Below are positions 16,084 through 24,679 of a stretch of DNA of 64,000 nucleotides, in pieces (positions within the stretch are counted from its first letter, which is position 1; every line of letters starts with the position of its first letter). Origin of the DNA: Syntrophus buswellii (GTDB taxonomy: Bacteria > Desulfobacterota > Syntrophia > Syntrophales > Syntrophaceae); the NCBI RefSeq assembly GCF_046097065.1, contig NZ_CP175563.1, positions 1,240,001-1,304,000 on the forward strand. The letters are read 5' to 3'. Both the position numbers and the translations under genes were made by a program. The notes under the pieces are model-generated. The model was not told the DNA's origin, ran no database searches, and saw nothing but the letters and a program-made list of their open reading frames with translations.

Positions 16084-18717
16084 ATGGGCTGGTACCGAAA
16101 AGATTTATCCCGTATTTTCAACGAATTGAAGACTTCCTCCCGGGGGCTCTCCTCGGGGGAGGCCGCTGAGCGGCTGAAGCGGCTGGGTCCGAACGAACTG
16201 ACCGAAAAGAAGAAGAAGTCCCCCTTCCGAATGTTCCTGGATCAGTTCCTGGACTTCATGATCCTGATCCTGATTGCCGCCGCCGTTATTGCGGGGTTCA
16301 TCGGGGATCTTTCCGACACGATCGCCATCGTCGTGATCGTGATCGTCAATGCCGTCATCGGCTTCATTCAGGAGTACCGGGCTGAAAAGGCCATGGAGGC
16401 CCTGAAGAAGATGGCGGCCCCCACGGCGACGGTCATTCGGGACGGACAACCGGGGACGGCTCCCGCTTCCGAACTGGTGCCCGGGGATCTGGTCGTCCTG
16501 GAGGCGGGAAGAATCGTGCCCGCCGACATGCGGCTTATCGAGACGGCGCAGCTGAAGGTGGAGGAAGCCGCCCTGACCGGCGAATCGGTTCCGGTAGAAA
16601 AAAAGACCGAGGCCCTGGCGGAGGAAGTCCCGCTGGGGGACCGGAACAACATGGCCTATAAGGGCACCTTTGTCACGTACGGCCGGGGTGTCGGGGTTGT
16701 GGCGGAAACGGCGATGAAGACCGAGTTCGGAAAGATCGCCGCCATGCTCCAGAACGAGGAGGAGGTGAAGACCCCCCTCCAGAAGAGGCTGGCGGTTTTC
16801 GGCCGGAAGCTGGCCGTTGCGGTCCTGGTGATCTGCGCCGTCGTCCTGGGGATCGGCATTCTGAGAGGCGAGCCGCCCATGCTGATGCTCCTGACGGCCA
16901 TCTCCCTGGCCGTTGCCGCCATTCCGGAGGCTCTTCCCGCCGTCATCACGATTTCCCTGGCCCTCGGGGCGAGGAAGCTCATCAATCTCAAGGCCCTGAT
17001 CCGGAAACTTCCCGCCGTGGAAACCCTCGGGTCGGTGACCTATATCTGCTCGGACAAGACAGGCACCCTGACCTTGAACAAGATGACCGTGGAATCATTG
17101 TTCTTCAACGGCTGCATGGTTCGTTCGAGGGACTTCAAGGACGGCTTGGGTGATGAAGAAACCGCCTCGATTTTTATGAGCGCCCTGGCTTTGAGCAACG
17201 ACGCACAGTCGGGGGACGGCGGGGACACCCTCCTGGGAGATCCGACGGAAACCGCCTTGTTCGACATCGCGAGAAAAAACGGGTTTGATAAGGGGGCCCT
17301 GGAAACAACGCATCGGCGGGTGGCGGAAATTCCTTTCGACTCCGACCGGAAGTGCATGACGACGTTTCACGAGTGGGAGGGAGGGTTTGTTTCCTTCACC
17401 AAGGGCGCCGTCGACGTTCTCGTTGAAAGATCCATCGAGGTGATGGCGCCTGCAGGGCGAGCCGCCGTGGATGACCTGGAGATTAAAGGGGTCAACGAGG
17501 CGATGGCCGCAGACGGCATGCGGGTGCTCTGCTTCGCCATGAGACGATGGGACCGGGTTCCCGACGATCTGTCTCCGGAGAACGTCGAAAAGGGGATGAC
17601 CCTGATCGGCCTGGTTGGAATGATCGACCCCCCCCGGGAAGAGGCGGGAGAGGCGGTCGCCCTGTGCCGCAGCGCCGGCATCAAAACGGTCATGATCACG
17701 GGTGATCACCCCGCTACGGCACGGGCGATTGCCGGGAAGCTGGGGATCCTTGACGGAGACGGAAGCGCCGTCCTTACGGGGCGGGAATTGGAAGGGCTCT
17801 CACCGGAGGAATTCGCGGAACGGGTCGAGCACATCCGGGTCTACGCCCGGGTGGCCCCTGAGCAGAAGCTGAAGATCGTCAAAGCACTGCAGGACCGGGG
17901 GCAGTATGTCGCCATGACCGGCGACGGGGTCAACGACGCGCCGGCGCTCAAGCGGGCGGACATCGGCATCGCCATGGGAATTACCGGAACGGACGTTTCA
18001 AAGGAGGCGGCCTCCATGATCCTCCTGGACGATAATTTCGCGTCCATCGTGAACGCCGTGAGAGAAGGCCGGAAGATCTTCGACAACATCCGGAAATTCA
18101 TCAAGTATCTCCTGACGACCAACTCCGGCGAGATCTGGACCCTTTTCCTGGCGCCGGTGCTGGGGCTGCCGATTCCGCTGCTGCCCATTCAGATTCTCTG
18201 GATCAATCTCGTTACCGACGGCCTTCCCGCCCTGGCCCTGTCCGTCGAGCCTCCCGAGGGAAATGTCATGAACCGGCCTCCCAGGCACCCCAAGGAAAGC
18301 ATCTTTGCCGGAGGGCTGGGAATTCATGCCATCGCGATCGGTCTGCTGATGGCGGCACTGGTCCTCTGTATCCAGGTCTGGTCGATCCGGACCGGGAATG
18401 AGCATTGGCAGACCATGGTGTTCACGATGCTTTGCATCACCCAGCTGGGTCACGTCCTCGCCATTCGATCCGAGCGGGAGTCTCTCTTCAGGATCGGGCT
18501 GTTCTCCAACCGGTACCTTCTCGGCGCGGTTCTGCTCACCTTTCTGCTGCAGATGGCGACGGTCTACCTGCCCGTTCTCAATTCCGTCTTCAAGACGACG
18601 CCGCTGACCCTGCAGGAGCTGCTCCTGACTCTTGCCGTGTCCTCCGTGGTCTTTTTCGCCGTGGAGATTGAAAAATTCTTCAGGCGGCGGATGTCGGACA
18701 CTGCTCCGGCAGCTTGA
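16084..18717 (+). CDS. P-type (P2A, Ca2+-type) cation-transporting ATPase
   Basis: The 877-residue protein has the order of a P2-type pump: N-terminal cation_ATPase_N domain, TM1-2, actuator domain with EAALTGESVPVEK, TM3-4 containing AAIPEALPA, the phosphorylation motif CSDKTGTLT with acceptor Asp at about 324, the nucleotide domain, MTGDGVNDAPALKRADIG, and the C-terminal membrane block. TM5 has NSGE and TM6 has NLVTDGLPALAL, both as in SERCA-like calcium pumps. It should expel Ca2+ (or Mn2+) at ATP cost. GGGGGAGG lies just before the ATG. Its last 38 bases overlap the convergent amidohydrolase gene. Confidence 0.9.
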   Translation: MGWYRKDLSRIFNELKTSSRGLSSGEAAERLKRLGPNELTEKKKKSPFRMFLDQFLDFMILILIAAAVIAGFIGDLSDTIAIVVIVIVNAVIGFIQEYRAEKAMEALKKMAAPTATVIRDGQPGTAPASELVPGDLVVLEAGRIVPADMRLIETAQLKVEEAALTGESVPVEKKTEALAEEVPLGDRNNMAYKGTFVTYGRGVGVVAETAMKTEFGKIAAMLQNEEEVKTPLQKRLAVFGRKLAVAVLVICAVVLGIGILRGEPPMLMLLTAISLAVAAIPEALPAVITISLALGARKLINLKALIRKLPAVETLGSVTYICSDKTGTLTLNKMTVESLFFNGCMVRSRDFKDGLGDEETASIFMSALALSNDAQSGDGGDTLLGDPTETALFDIARKNGFDKGALETTHRRVAEIPFDSDRKCMTTFHEWEGGFVSFTKGAVDVLVERSIEVMAPAGRAAVDDLEIKGVNEAMAADGMRVLCFAMRRWDRVPDDLSPENVEKGMTLIGLVGMIDPPREEAGEAVALCRSAGIKTVMITGDHPATARAIAGKLGILDGDGSAVLTGRELEGLSPEEFAERVEHIRVYARVAPEQKLKIVKALQDRGQYVAMTGDGVNDAPALKRADIGIAMGITGTDVSKEAASMILLDDNFASIVNAVREGRKIFDNIRKFIKYLLTTNSGEIWTLFLAPVLGLPIPLLPIQILWINLVTDGLPALALSVEPPEGNVMNRPPRHPKESIFAGGLGIHAIAIGLLMAALVLCIQVWSIRTGNEHWQTMVFTMLCITQLGHVLAIRSERESLFRIGLFSNRYLLGAVLLTFLLQMATVYLPVLNSVFKTTPLTLQELLLTLAVSSVVFFAVEIEKFFRRRMSDTAPAA

Positions 18718-19546
18718 GGAGGCGGCGGGCGTTGACGCCCAGAATCAGGTCTTTCTGTTCCGGCGTCAGGGGAAGGCTCCGGACGGCCTCGAGGTTTTCA
18801 GCGAGGTCGGCCACACCCGGCCAGTCCGATCCATAAATGACCTTATGGGCAATCCTCCCCAGTTCAGGGAAGTATTTGAGAAGATTGTGGGGTGGGAGCC
18901 CCGCGATTTCCAGGAATACGTTTCCGTGCATTTTGGCCAGAAAATAGGCCCGGTCGTACCAGAAGCCGCGTCCGCCGTGGACAAGAAGAATCTTCAGCCG
19001 GGGAAAATCCACGGCGACGTCGTCGAGGTGGAGGGGATCGCCGTATTTCAGGCGGGCGCCCTCGAAAACGGAACTCCCCGTGTGAAACATGATGGGGATG
19101 TCTCTCGCCTGGGCCACGGAATACAGAGGATAAAGCCTGCTTTCGTTGGGATAGAACTGCTGATAGGTCGGATAGAGCTTCAGCCCCCGGAAGCCGTGCC
19201 GGGTGATCAGGTCCTCCAGCCTTTCCGCCGGGGCCAGGTCCGTTGCGGGGTTGATGCTGGCAAAGGGAATCAGTTCCGGTCTTCCCGAACAGAAGTCCTC
19301 GACATACTCATTGGTGCAGATGCCTGTGGTGATGGGGCACAGCTCCGCCATGACCACCCCGTAGTCGATGCCGCTTTCCTTCAGGAGGCCGACAAAGGCT
19401 TCCGGGTCACTGTACCGCCTGGCATATTCCTCATAATTGCACGTCTGGCCGACAATCTTTGCTATCCATCCCTGCGCCGAGGGCTGGAAGCTTTCGTAGG
19501 ATATGGGATGCATGTGAAAATCCACAACGACCGATTTGTCTGTCAT
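18680..19546 (-). CDS. Amidohydrolase-2 family metal-dependent hydrolase or decarboxylase
   Basis: The 288-residue protein is a TIM-barrel amidohydrolase of the ACMSD/gamma-resorcylate decarboxylase-like branch. It has the N-terminal metal motif VDFHMHP (about 8-14), GFRGLKLYPTYQQFYPNE, IPIMFHTGSS with a metal-binding His, ILLVHGGRG, and the closing IYGSDWPG with the catalytic aspartate. It could hydrolyse or decarboxylate a small organic acid; the substrate is unknown. It is last in an operon with the unknown exported protein, the TraB/GumN protein and the PatZ-like enzyme. It overlaps the P-type ATPase by 38 bases at the 3' end. Confidence 0.85.
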   Translation of the reverse strand: MTDKSVVVDFHMHPISYESFQPSAQGWIAKIVGQTCNYEEYARRYSDPEAFVGLLKESGIDYGVVMAELCPITTGICTNEYVEDFCSGRPELIPFASINPATDLAPAERLEDLITRHGFRGLKLYPTYQQFYPNESRLYPLYSVAQARDIPIMFHTGSSVFEGARLKYGDPLHLDDVAVDFPRLKILLVHGGRGFWYDRAYFLAKMHGNVFLEIAGLPPHNLLKYFPELGRIAHKVIYGSDWPGVADLAENLEAVRSLPLTPEQKDLILGVNARRLLKLPEQCPTSAA

Positions 19547-19572
19547 GCTCCTGTCCTCCTCCCCGTCCTGTT

Positions 19573-20760
19573 TTATATGCCCCTGCTTTCAAGCAGGGAT
19601 GGCTTGCCCAGGGTTGTCTTGAAATATTCCAGCATCAATTCCGAAAGGATCTGCTCCCTGGGGATGTTTGCAACGGTTTCTGCCCGGTTTGCCGAAGCAT
19701 TTCCGGCATTGCCCTTCCGGGCGGCCAGCTGCTGCCTTGCCTGCTGCAGGGCGGCGTACCGGTCAGCCAGGACATTCCGGGGCAAGGCTGAAAGTTTCAG
19801 GTACGACGAGGCCACCTGGCTGGGTGCGGGCAATCGAGGCGATTCCAGGACGCTTTTTGAGCTTCTGGCGTGGCGCTGAAGTCCCTTGAGGACGTGTCTG
19901 GGTTCGGCGAAATTGACGCCGGACCATCCGGCGCGGATCCAGGAAAAAAAGCCGGATCGGACTGCTGGCGGCGAAGAGCCCGTCGAGACGTAGACGCCGA
20001 CGGAAAAATAGTCATAGATGTAGGACTTGACCCAGCCCAGGCCGGCTTTGGCCGAACCCGGCTCTCCGGAATAATGGTAATTCCAGTCGTCGTCCTTTCC
20101 CAGGATGAAGCCCTTTTTCCCCACATCGGATATGTCCGCCTGCTTGGAAACGGAAACAAGGACCTGCCGCCCTTTGTGCTTGAGAAGGATCAGGGTCTTC
20201 TTGAGATCGTATTGATAGTACACCCCGGTGTTGAGGTCCGGGGTGATCCCCACATGCTCCAGCCCCCGGAGAACAATGGGCTGGCCTTCCGAGGGGCTCA
20301 GGTCGGAAATGTTCGAGATTCTTCTCGAATTCCCCTGGTCGATCCATTGGGAGTACCGAAGCGACGACGGGCTTGTGAGGACCGATGGAATCTGCCGGCT
20401 GAAGGAGTATTTTAGAAAGCTCGGAAAGTCGATCCTCGTGTCGAATTCGTAATAGGCCCCCGAGGCTTTCCAGAGTTTCGGAAGATCCGCTTCCCGTTTC
20501 GGCTTGGGTTCGAGCACGTAATCCACAAGGGTGGCGATAGCCTGGGAGTCCAGGGCGACCTTGGGGTCCATGCAGGATTGAACGAGCTTCATGGCCGCGG
20601 CGGGAACGGGGTTGGATGCCTCCGAGAGGGGGGCAGCCTGGGTCGGAGCATGAAGAACGAGGGTTACCAGGAAAAGGGCCAGAATCGTGGTGGATCTTCG
20701 GATGCCGGAAGCCGGCCCGGGATTGCTTTTTTTCGTCATGGGTTTTTCGTGCTCGGTCAA
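19573..20760 (-). CDS. Exported protein of unknown function
   Basis: I do not recognise this 395-residue protein. A TTG start at 20760 is chosen because AAAGGAGGA stands 6 bases upstream; the first ATG, at 20739, has no site. A signal peptide follows (STTILALFLVTLVLHAPTQA). The middle is rich in aromatic residues (YYEFDTRIDFPSFLKYSFS, GVYYQYDLKKTLILLKHKGR, KDDDWNYHYSGEPG), and a stretch near YIYDYFSVGVYVSTGS may be amphipathic or membrane-associated. The last 100 residues look helical. It lies 25 bases after the TraB/GumN gene and 26 before the amidohydrolase, so it is part of that operon and probably periplasmic. Confidence 0.75.
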   Translation of the reverse strand: MTEHEKPMTKKSNPGPASGIRRSTTILALFLVTLVLHAPTQAAPLSEASNPVPAAAMKLVQSCMDPKVALDSQAIATLVDYVLEPKPKREADLPKLWKASGAYYEFDTRIDFPSFLKYSFSRQIPSVLTSPSSLRYSQWIDQGNSRRISNISDLSPSEGQPIVLRGLEHVGITPDLNTGVYYQYDLKKTLILLKHKGRQVLVSVSKQADISDVGKKGFILGKDDDWNYHYSGEPGSAKAGLGWVKSYIYDYFSVGVYVSTGSSPPAVRSGFFSWIRAGWSGVNFAEPRHVLKGLQRHARSSKSVLESPRLPAPSQVASSYLKLSALPRNVLADRYAALQQARQQLAARKGNAGNASANRAETVANIPREQILSELMLEYFKTTLGKPSLLESRGI

Positions 20761-20785
20761 GCCGAGTCCTCCTTTACCTTTGAGC

Positions 20786-21643
20786 TTAAAACGTTTCGAC
20801 CTTATATCCCTTCCGCCGGAGCGACGCAAGTATTCCGTCGGGACCCACCAGGTGGCCGATCCCGACAAGGAAAAATTCCTTCTGCGGGGTCTGCCCATAG
20901 GCATCGATTTTGGGCAGCCAATTCTCGTTGCGGTCCGTCAGCAAGCTCTTGTAGAGCTCCGGCGTTTTCTGAAAGTCGGCGATCAGGAGTTCATGGAGCC
21001 GTTCCGTATCACCCTGTTTCCAGGCCGCCACGAGGCTTTCGTAGAAAGGTCCCATCGATGCCACTTCCTGCAGGGCATGACGGACAAATCCGTCTTCATC
21101 TTCCCGCCCCATATCCGCGAGAAATGCGATCTGCTCATCGACCGTCTCCAGTCCCTTCACGGCCTTTCCGTCCCGCTTTGCCTGGCGGTAGAAGTGAAGG
21201 TCAACGCCTTCGCTGGTGGCGTTGAGCTTGGCCAGCTCGGCAGCCTCCATCATGACTGCGAGAATGGAGGGCTTGAACTTTCTGAGCAGCTCGACAGGGA
21301 TGCCGTTGTCCCCGCAGTAGCGCTTCAGCCGCTCATAGGTTCGGGGCGACAGGTGCTGATCCAGTGTGGAGCCGTCTGTATAAAGCGCCTTTGACATCAG
21401 CTTCCGCTGTGTTTCTGGGCTGTTGAGCTGCCGGAGATCCGTTTCGAAGACCAGGAGATCGGAGGCCCGGTATGCCCTGTCAAATTCCGGAGGAAGGGGA
21501 AAATCCGAAGGGCGCAGCAGGTGGCAGGTTCCTCCCAGGAAAAAAACGGTCGGCCCCTTTTCGATCTTCCACACAGAGGTCTGCGCGGATGCCGTTGAAC
21601 AAAGCAGTATGGCCAGAAAAATTTCAAGTACGATCCGTTTCAT
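20786..21643 (-). CDS. TraB/GumN family protein
   Basis: The 285-residue protein has a short signal peptide ending in STASAQ. The family opening follows, VWKIEKGPTVFFLGGTCHLL, with the glycine and histidine of the conserved GxxH motif. LVFETDL is the strand with the conserved glutamate, and FFLVGIGHLVGPDGI near the C-terminus carries the second GxxH. TraB/GumN/Tiki proteins are predicted metalloproteases; the role in bacteria is poorly defined. It starts inside the last 20 bases of the PatZ-like gene, so translation is probably coupled. Confidence 0.85.
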   Translation of the reverse strand: MKRIVLEIFLAILLCSTASAQTSVWKIEKGPTVFFLGGTCHLLRPSDFPLPPEFDRAYRASDLLVFETDLRQLNSPETQRKLMSKALYTDGSTLDQHLSPRTYERLKRYCGDNGIPVELLRKFKPSILAVMMEAAELAKLNATSEGVDLHFYRQAKRDGKAVKGLETVDEQIAFLADMGREDEDGFVRHALQEVASMGPFYESLVAAWKQGDTERLHELLIADFQKTPELYKSLLTDRNENWLPKIDAYGQTPQKEFFLVGIGHLVGPDGILASLRRKGYKVETF

Positions 21644-24374
21644 GTCCAGCTCCGGAGTGAACCCGCCTGTCTTTTAAGGAAAGAGCGACAACCTGAGTGC
21701 CCTCGCGCTCCCATTTTTTTGAAAACCCCAGTTTTTTGGCAAGAGCGATCATCTTTTCGTTTTCACTCATGATCTGTCCTTCAATTTCGTTGAGGCCCTT
21801 CTTGATGCCGTTGCTGATGATCAGCCGCAGAAGCTTGGAAGCCAGCCCCTTTCTCTGAAAATCATCATGAACGAGAAGGGCGAATTCTCCTGAATTGCTT
21901 TCCGGGTCCACATGGAGCGAACCCACGCCGATGATCCGCCTTCGCCCGCCTTCGGAAATCTCCGCCACAATGGCCAGGTGCCGGTCATAATCCGTGTCGC
22001 ACATCAGGACAAGCCATTCGTGGTCGATGTTCGTCGAGGACGAGAAGAATCTCGTCCGGAGGGTCTCTTCAGAAAGGGTGGAGAGAAACTCCCGCGCCAG
22101 GGGTTCGTCTTCCGGCTTTATCGGCCTCAGCACGACGGCGGTTCCGTCCCTGAACTTCCAGTCTTCAACGAGATGGCCCGGATACGGAGAAATGATCAGG
22201 TGCGGATATGGCGAATGATAATTGATGATCAGCCCGTCGTCAACGGGGGATGTTTCCAGAAGGATGCGGACATCGCGGGCATGGGCCCTGCCGCTGGAGA
22301 TGACGAGGGGATTGATTTCGATTCCCGAAATCTCGGGGAAATCTGCAATGAGATGAGAGAAATTCACGAGGAGTTCCTCGAGGGAATCAAGATCCGCCGG
22401 AGGCCTGCCCCGGAAGCCCTGGATAAGCCGGTAGGCCTTCGTCTCTTCCATGAGCCTCTTCGCAAGCGTCCTGTTCAGGGGAGGCAGTCCGATGGAGAAA
22501 TCCCGGATGAGGTCCGCGTTGATCCCCCCCATCCCGAAAAAGATAAAGGTGCCGAAATCCCGGTCTCTTCTGGAGCCCAGAACGAGCTTGTAATCCACAG
22601 GTTCGATCATCTTCTGAAGGGCGATTCCCTCGATGGCGATTCCGGGTGCGCGCTCCTTCACCCGCTTCAGCATTTTTGTCCAGGCCTCCCTGAGACGCTC
22701 ATCCGACGCAATGTCCGTCACCACTCCGCCTGCGTCCTTCGGGGAGGGGATCTGGGAAGACACGACTTTAACGACGACGGGGTATCCGATTTCCCCCGCT
22801 TCGTGAAGGGCCTCTTCAACAGTGTGTACCGTCCGGGAAGGCGTCGAGGGGATGGCGTACCCGTCGAAAAATTCTTTCGACTCCCGATCGTTCAAAGACG
22901 TTCTTCCCTCCGCAAGGGCCTTGTGGATGAGGCTGACCAGCTTCTGCCTGGAGAGGGCATGGCGCTCCGGCAATTCCGAGGGGGTTTCATGGAGCAGATC
23001 CAGGCTTCTCCGGTACTTGAACATGTTGACATAGGCCCGCACGCCCTCTTCGGGCGTCGAGTAGGTGGGAATATTGCCGGAAAGGAGGATATCCCGGGCT
23101 TTTCTCACCTGGCTCCCCCCGATCCAGGCGGCAATGATCGGCTTCCAGGATTTTCCTGCGCTCTCGATGACGGCCCGGGCAACCACTTCAGGCCCGGCGG
23201 TGTTCATGGGGACATAGATGACCAGGACGCCGTCGACACCGGGGTCATTGAGGCAGGCGGTGATGGCCTCCACGTAGCCGGCGGTATCGGTGTTGCTGAG
23301 CAGATCCACGGGATTGCCTTCGCTCCATTGAGGCGGGAGGGAGTTCTTCAGCGTCCTGATCGTTTCCGGGGACAATCTGGCCGGTTCACCGCCAAATTCG
23401 ATCAGGGCGTCTGTCGCCATGAGTCCGGCGCCTGCGTAGGCAAACTCCAGGCCCGCAGCGGTCACGATGGCCAGCCTCGGCCCCCTGGGAAGCTTCCTGG
23501 AATCTAGAACCCCGGCGGCGTGAAACAAGCCTGCGATGTCCCGGACCCGCATCACTCCGGCCCGCTTGAAGGCCGCCTCGTAGACGGCGTCGTTGCCGGA
23601 CGGAACAAAAAGGGTTGACGACCTTTCCAGGCTTGTCCTGTCGATAAATCTGCCCGGCTTGAGGACGACGATGGGCTTGCGGAGCGCGAAGGAACGGGCC
23701 GCGCTCATGAATTTTTTCGCGTTCCCCACGCTCTCCATGTACATGAGGATACTCGTCGTCTTCCAGTCGTTGCTGAGGAAGTCAATGAGATCGCCGAAAC
23801 CGATATCGATCATTGAACCCAGGGAGGCAACCATGCTGAAGCCGATATCGGCGTACAGTCCCCAGCTCAGGATGGCGCTGGTCAGAGCGTTGCTTTCGGA
23901 GATGAAGGCGATATTTCCCGGCGGGGGCATTTCCTCCACGAATGTGGCCTTGAGTCCTGAGTCCGGCCTCACAAAACCGAGGCAGTTGGGGCCGAGGATC
24001 CGCATGCCGTAGCGCTTCCGGGCATCGGACAGGCGCTTTTCCAGAAGCGCCCCCTCGGCGCCGGTTTCCCGGAATCCGGCGGAAATGATCACAGCGCCGC
24101 CCACGCCGGCTTTGCCGCAGGCTTCCACCCCTTCGGGGACGGCCCCGGCCGGGATGGCGATCACCGCGAGATCCACGTGTTCGGGAACGCTGCCGATATC
24201 AGGGTAGCATTGGAGATCCAGCAGGGTATCCTTCCTCGGATTGACGGGAAAGATCTTCCTGCCCTTCGCCTTCAGGAGGTTGTCGAGGATGATCCGGCCC
24301 ACGGAGCCCTCCTGATCTGACGCGCCGATCAGGGCAATGCTCCGGGGGTCGAAAACGCTGGAAAGGGTTGCCAT
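21624..24374 (-). CDS. PatZ-like protein acyltransferase: NDP-forming acyl-CoA synthetase modules fused to a GNAT domain
   Basis: The 916-residue protein has a CoA-binding domain (about 1-130, IALIGASDQEGSVGRIIL, ILGPNCLGF), two ligase-CoA domains (about 150-450), an ATP-grasp domain (about 490-715) and a C-terminal GNAT domain (about 735-900, with QRKGLASKLL, the acetyl-CoA loop). In active ADP-forming ligases the second module has a phospho-histidine in SHTGA; here the site reads RSSTLFV, so His is replaced by Ser at about 253. In PatZ/Pat proteins this His is also lost. I infer a lysine acyltransferase that senses acyl-CoA instead of a ligase. It leads a four-gene operon. AGAGGT lies before the ATG. 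Confidence 0.88.
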   Translation of the reverse strand: MATLSSVFDPRSIALIGASDQEGSVGRIILDNLLKAKGRKIFPVNPRKDTLLDLQCYPDIGSVPEHVDLAVIAIPAGAVPEGVEACGKAGVGGAVIISAGFRETGAEGALLEKRLSDARKRYGMRILGPNCLGFVRPDSGLKATFVEEMPPPGNIAFISESNALTSAILSWGLYADIGFSMVASLGSMIDIGFGDLIDFLSNDWKTTSILMYMESVGNAKKFMSAARSFALRKPIVVLKPGRFIDRTSLERSSTLFVPSGNDAVYEAAFKRAGVMRVRDIAGLFHAAGVLDSRKLPRGPRLAIVTAAGLEFAYAGAGLMATDALIEFGGEPARLSPETIRTLKNSLPPQWSEGNPVDLLSNTDTAGYVEAITACLNDPGVDGVLVIYVPMNTAGPEVVARAVIESAGKSWKPIIAAWIGGSQVRKARDILLSGNIPTYSTPEEGVRAYVNMFKYRRSLDLLHETPSELPERHALSRQKLVSLIHKALAEGRTSLNDRESKEFFDGYAIPSTPSRTVHTVEEALHEAGEIGYPVVVKVVSSQIPSPKDAGGVVTDIASDERLREAWTKMLKRVKERAPGIAIEGIALQKMIEPVDYKLVLGSRRDRDFGTFIFFGMGGINADLIRDFSIGLPPLNRTLAKRLMEETKAYRLIQGFRGRPPADLDSLEELLVNFSHLIADFPEISGIEINPLVISSGRAHARDVRILLETSPVDDGLIINYHSPYPHLIISPYPGHLVEDWKFRDGTAVVLRPIKPEDEPLAREFLSTLSEETLRTRFFSSSTNIDHEWLVLMCDTDYDRHLAIVAEISEGGRRRIIGVGSLHVDPESNSGEFALLVHDDFQRKGLASKLLRLIISNGIKKGLNEIEGQIMSENEKMIALAKKLGFSKKWEREGTQVVALSLKDRRVHSGAGHETDRT

Positions 24375-24675
24375 TTCTGACCTCTGTTTTCCTGCCGTGT
24401 TCCCGGTTTCCGGCTTTCCCCTTGGCCGGGGGATCCGGCACAGTCTTCCGGGAGGAGATGAACTTCATGAATTCTAGGGAAGAATCCGCAAGTTCTCAAT
24501 GCTTTTTTTTTGCTGTTCCCTGCCCCCGTCATGGCCCTGGCGTAGACATCTCCAGGGTGCCCTGTCCTGCGGCGGCGGGGTTTTCCCTCCCGAAAGTTGA
24601 GGTAGTCATGGCGGCGGATTGGTGCTATGCAGTAAGCTGGCTTCCATCCTCAGGGGAGCCTGCTGGAGAAGAGAG
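24375..24675. other. Divergent region before uvrB, 301 bp
   Basis: This spacer separates the PatZ-like operon from uvrB. It contains a possible 70-codon reading frame (24467-24679, separate entry) and a run of nine T bases at 24503-24511. No clear promoter or SOS box could be read. Confidence 0.4.
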
Positions 24676-24679
24676 ATGA
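24467..24679 (+). CDS. Possible small upstream ORF coupled to uvrB
   Basis: A 70-residue frame starts at an ATG 8 bases after GGGAGGAG and ends in a TGA that overlaps the uvrB ATG by 4 bases (ATGA). The strong site and the overlap suggest translational coupling. The product (CFFFAVPCPRHGPG near the start) resembles no family I know and has no compelling protein-like pattern. It may be a chance frame. Confidence 0.3.
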   Translation: MNSREESASSQCFFFAVPCPRHGPGVDISRVPCPAAAGFSLPKVEVVMAADWCYAVSWLPSSGEPAGEER

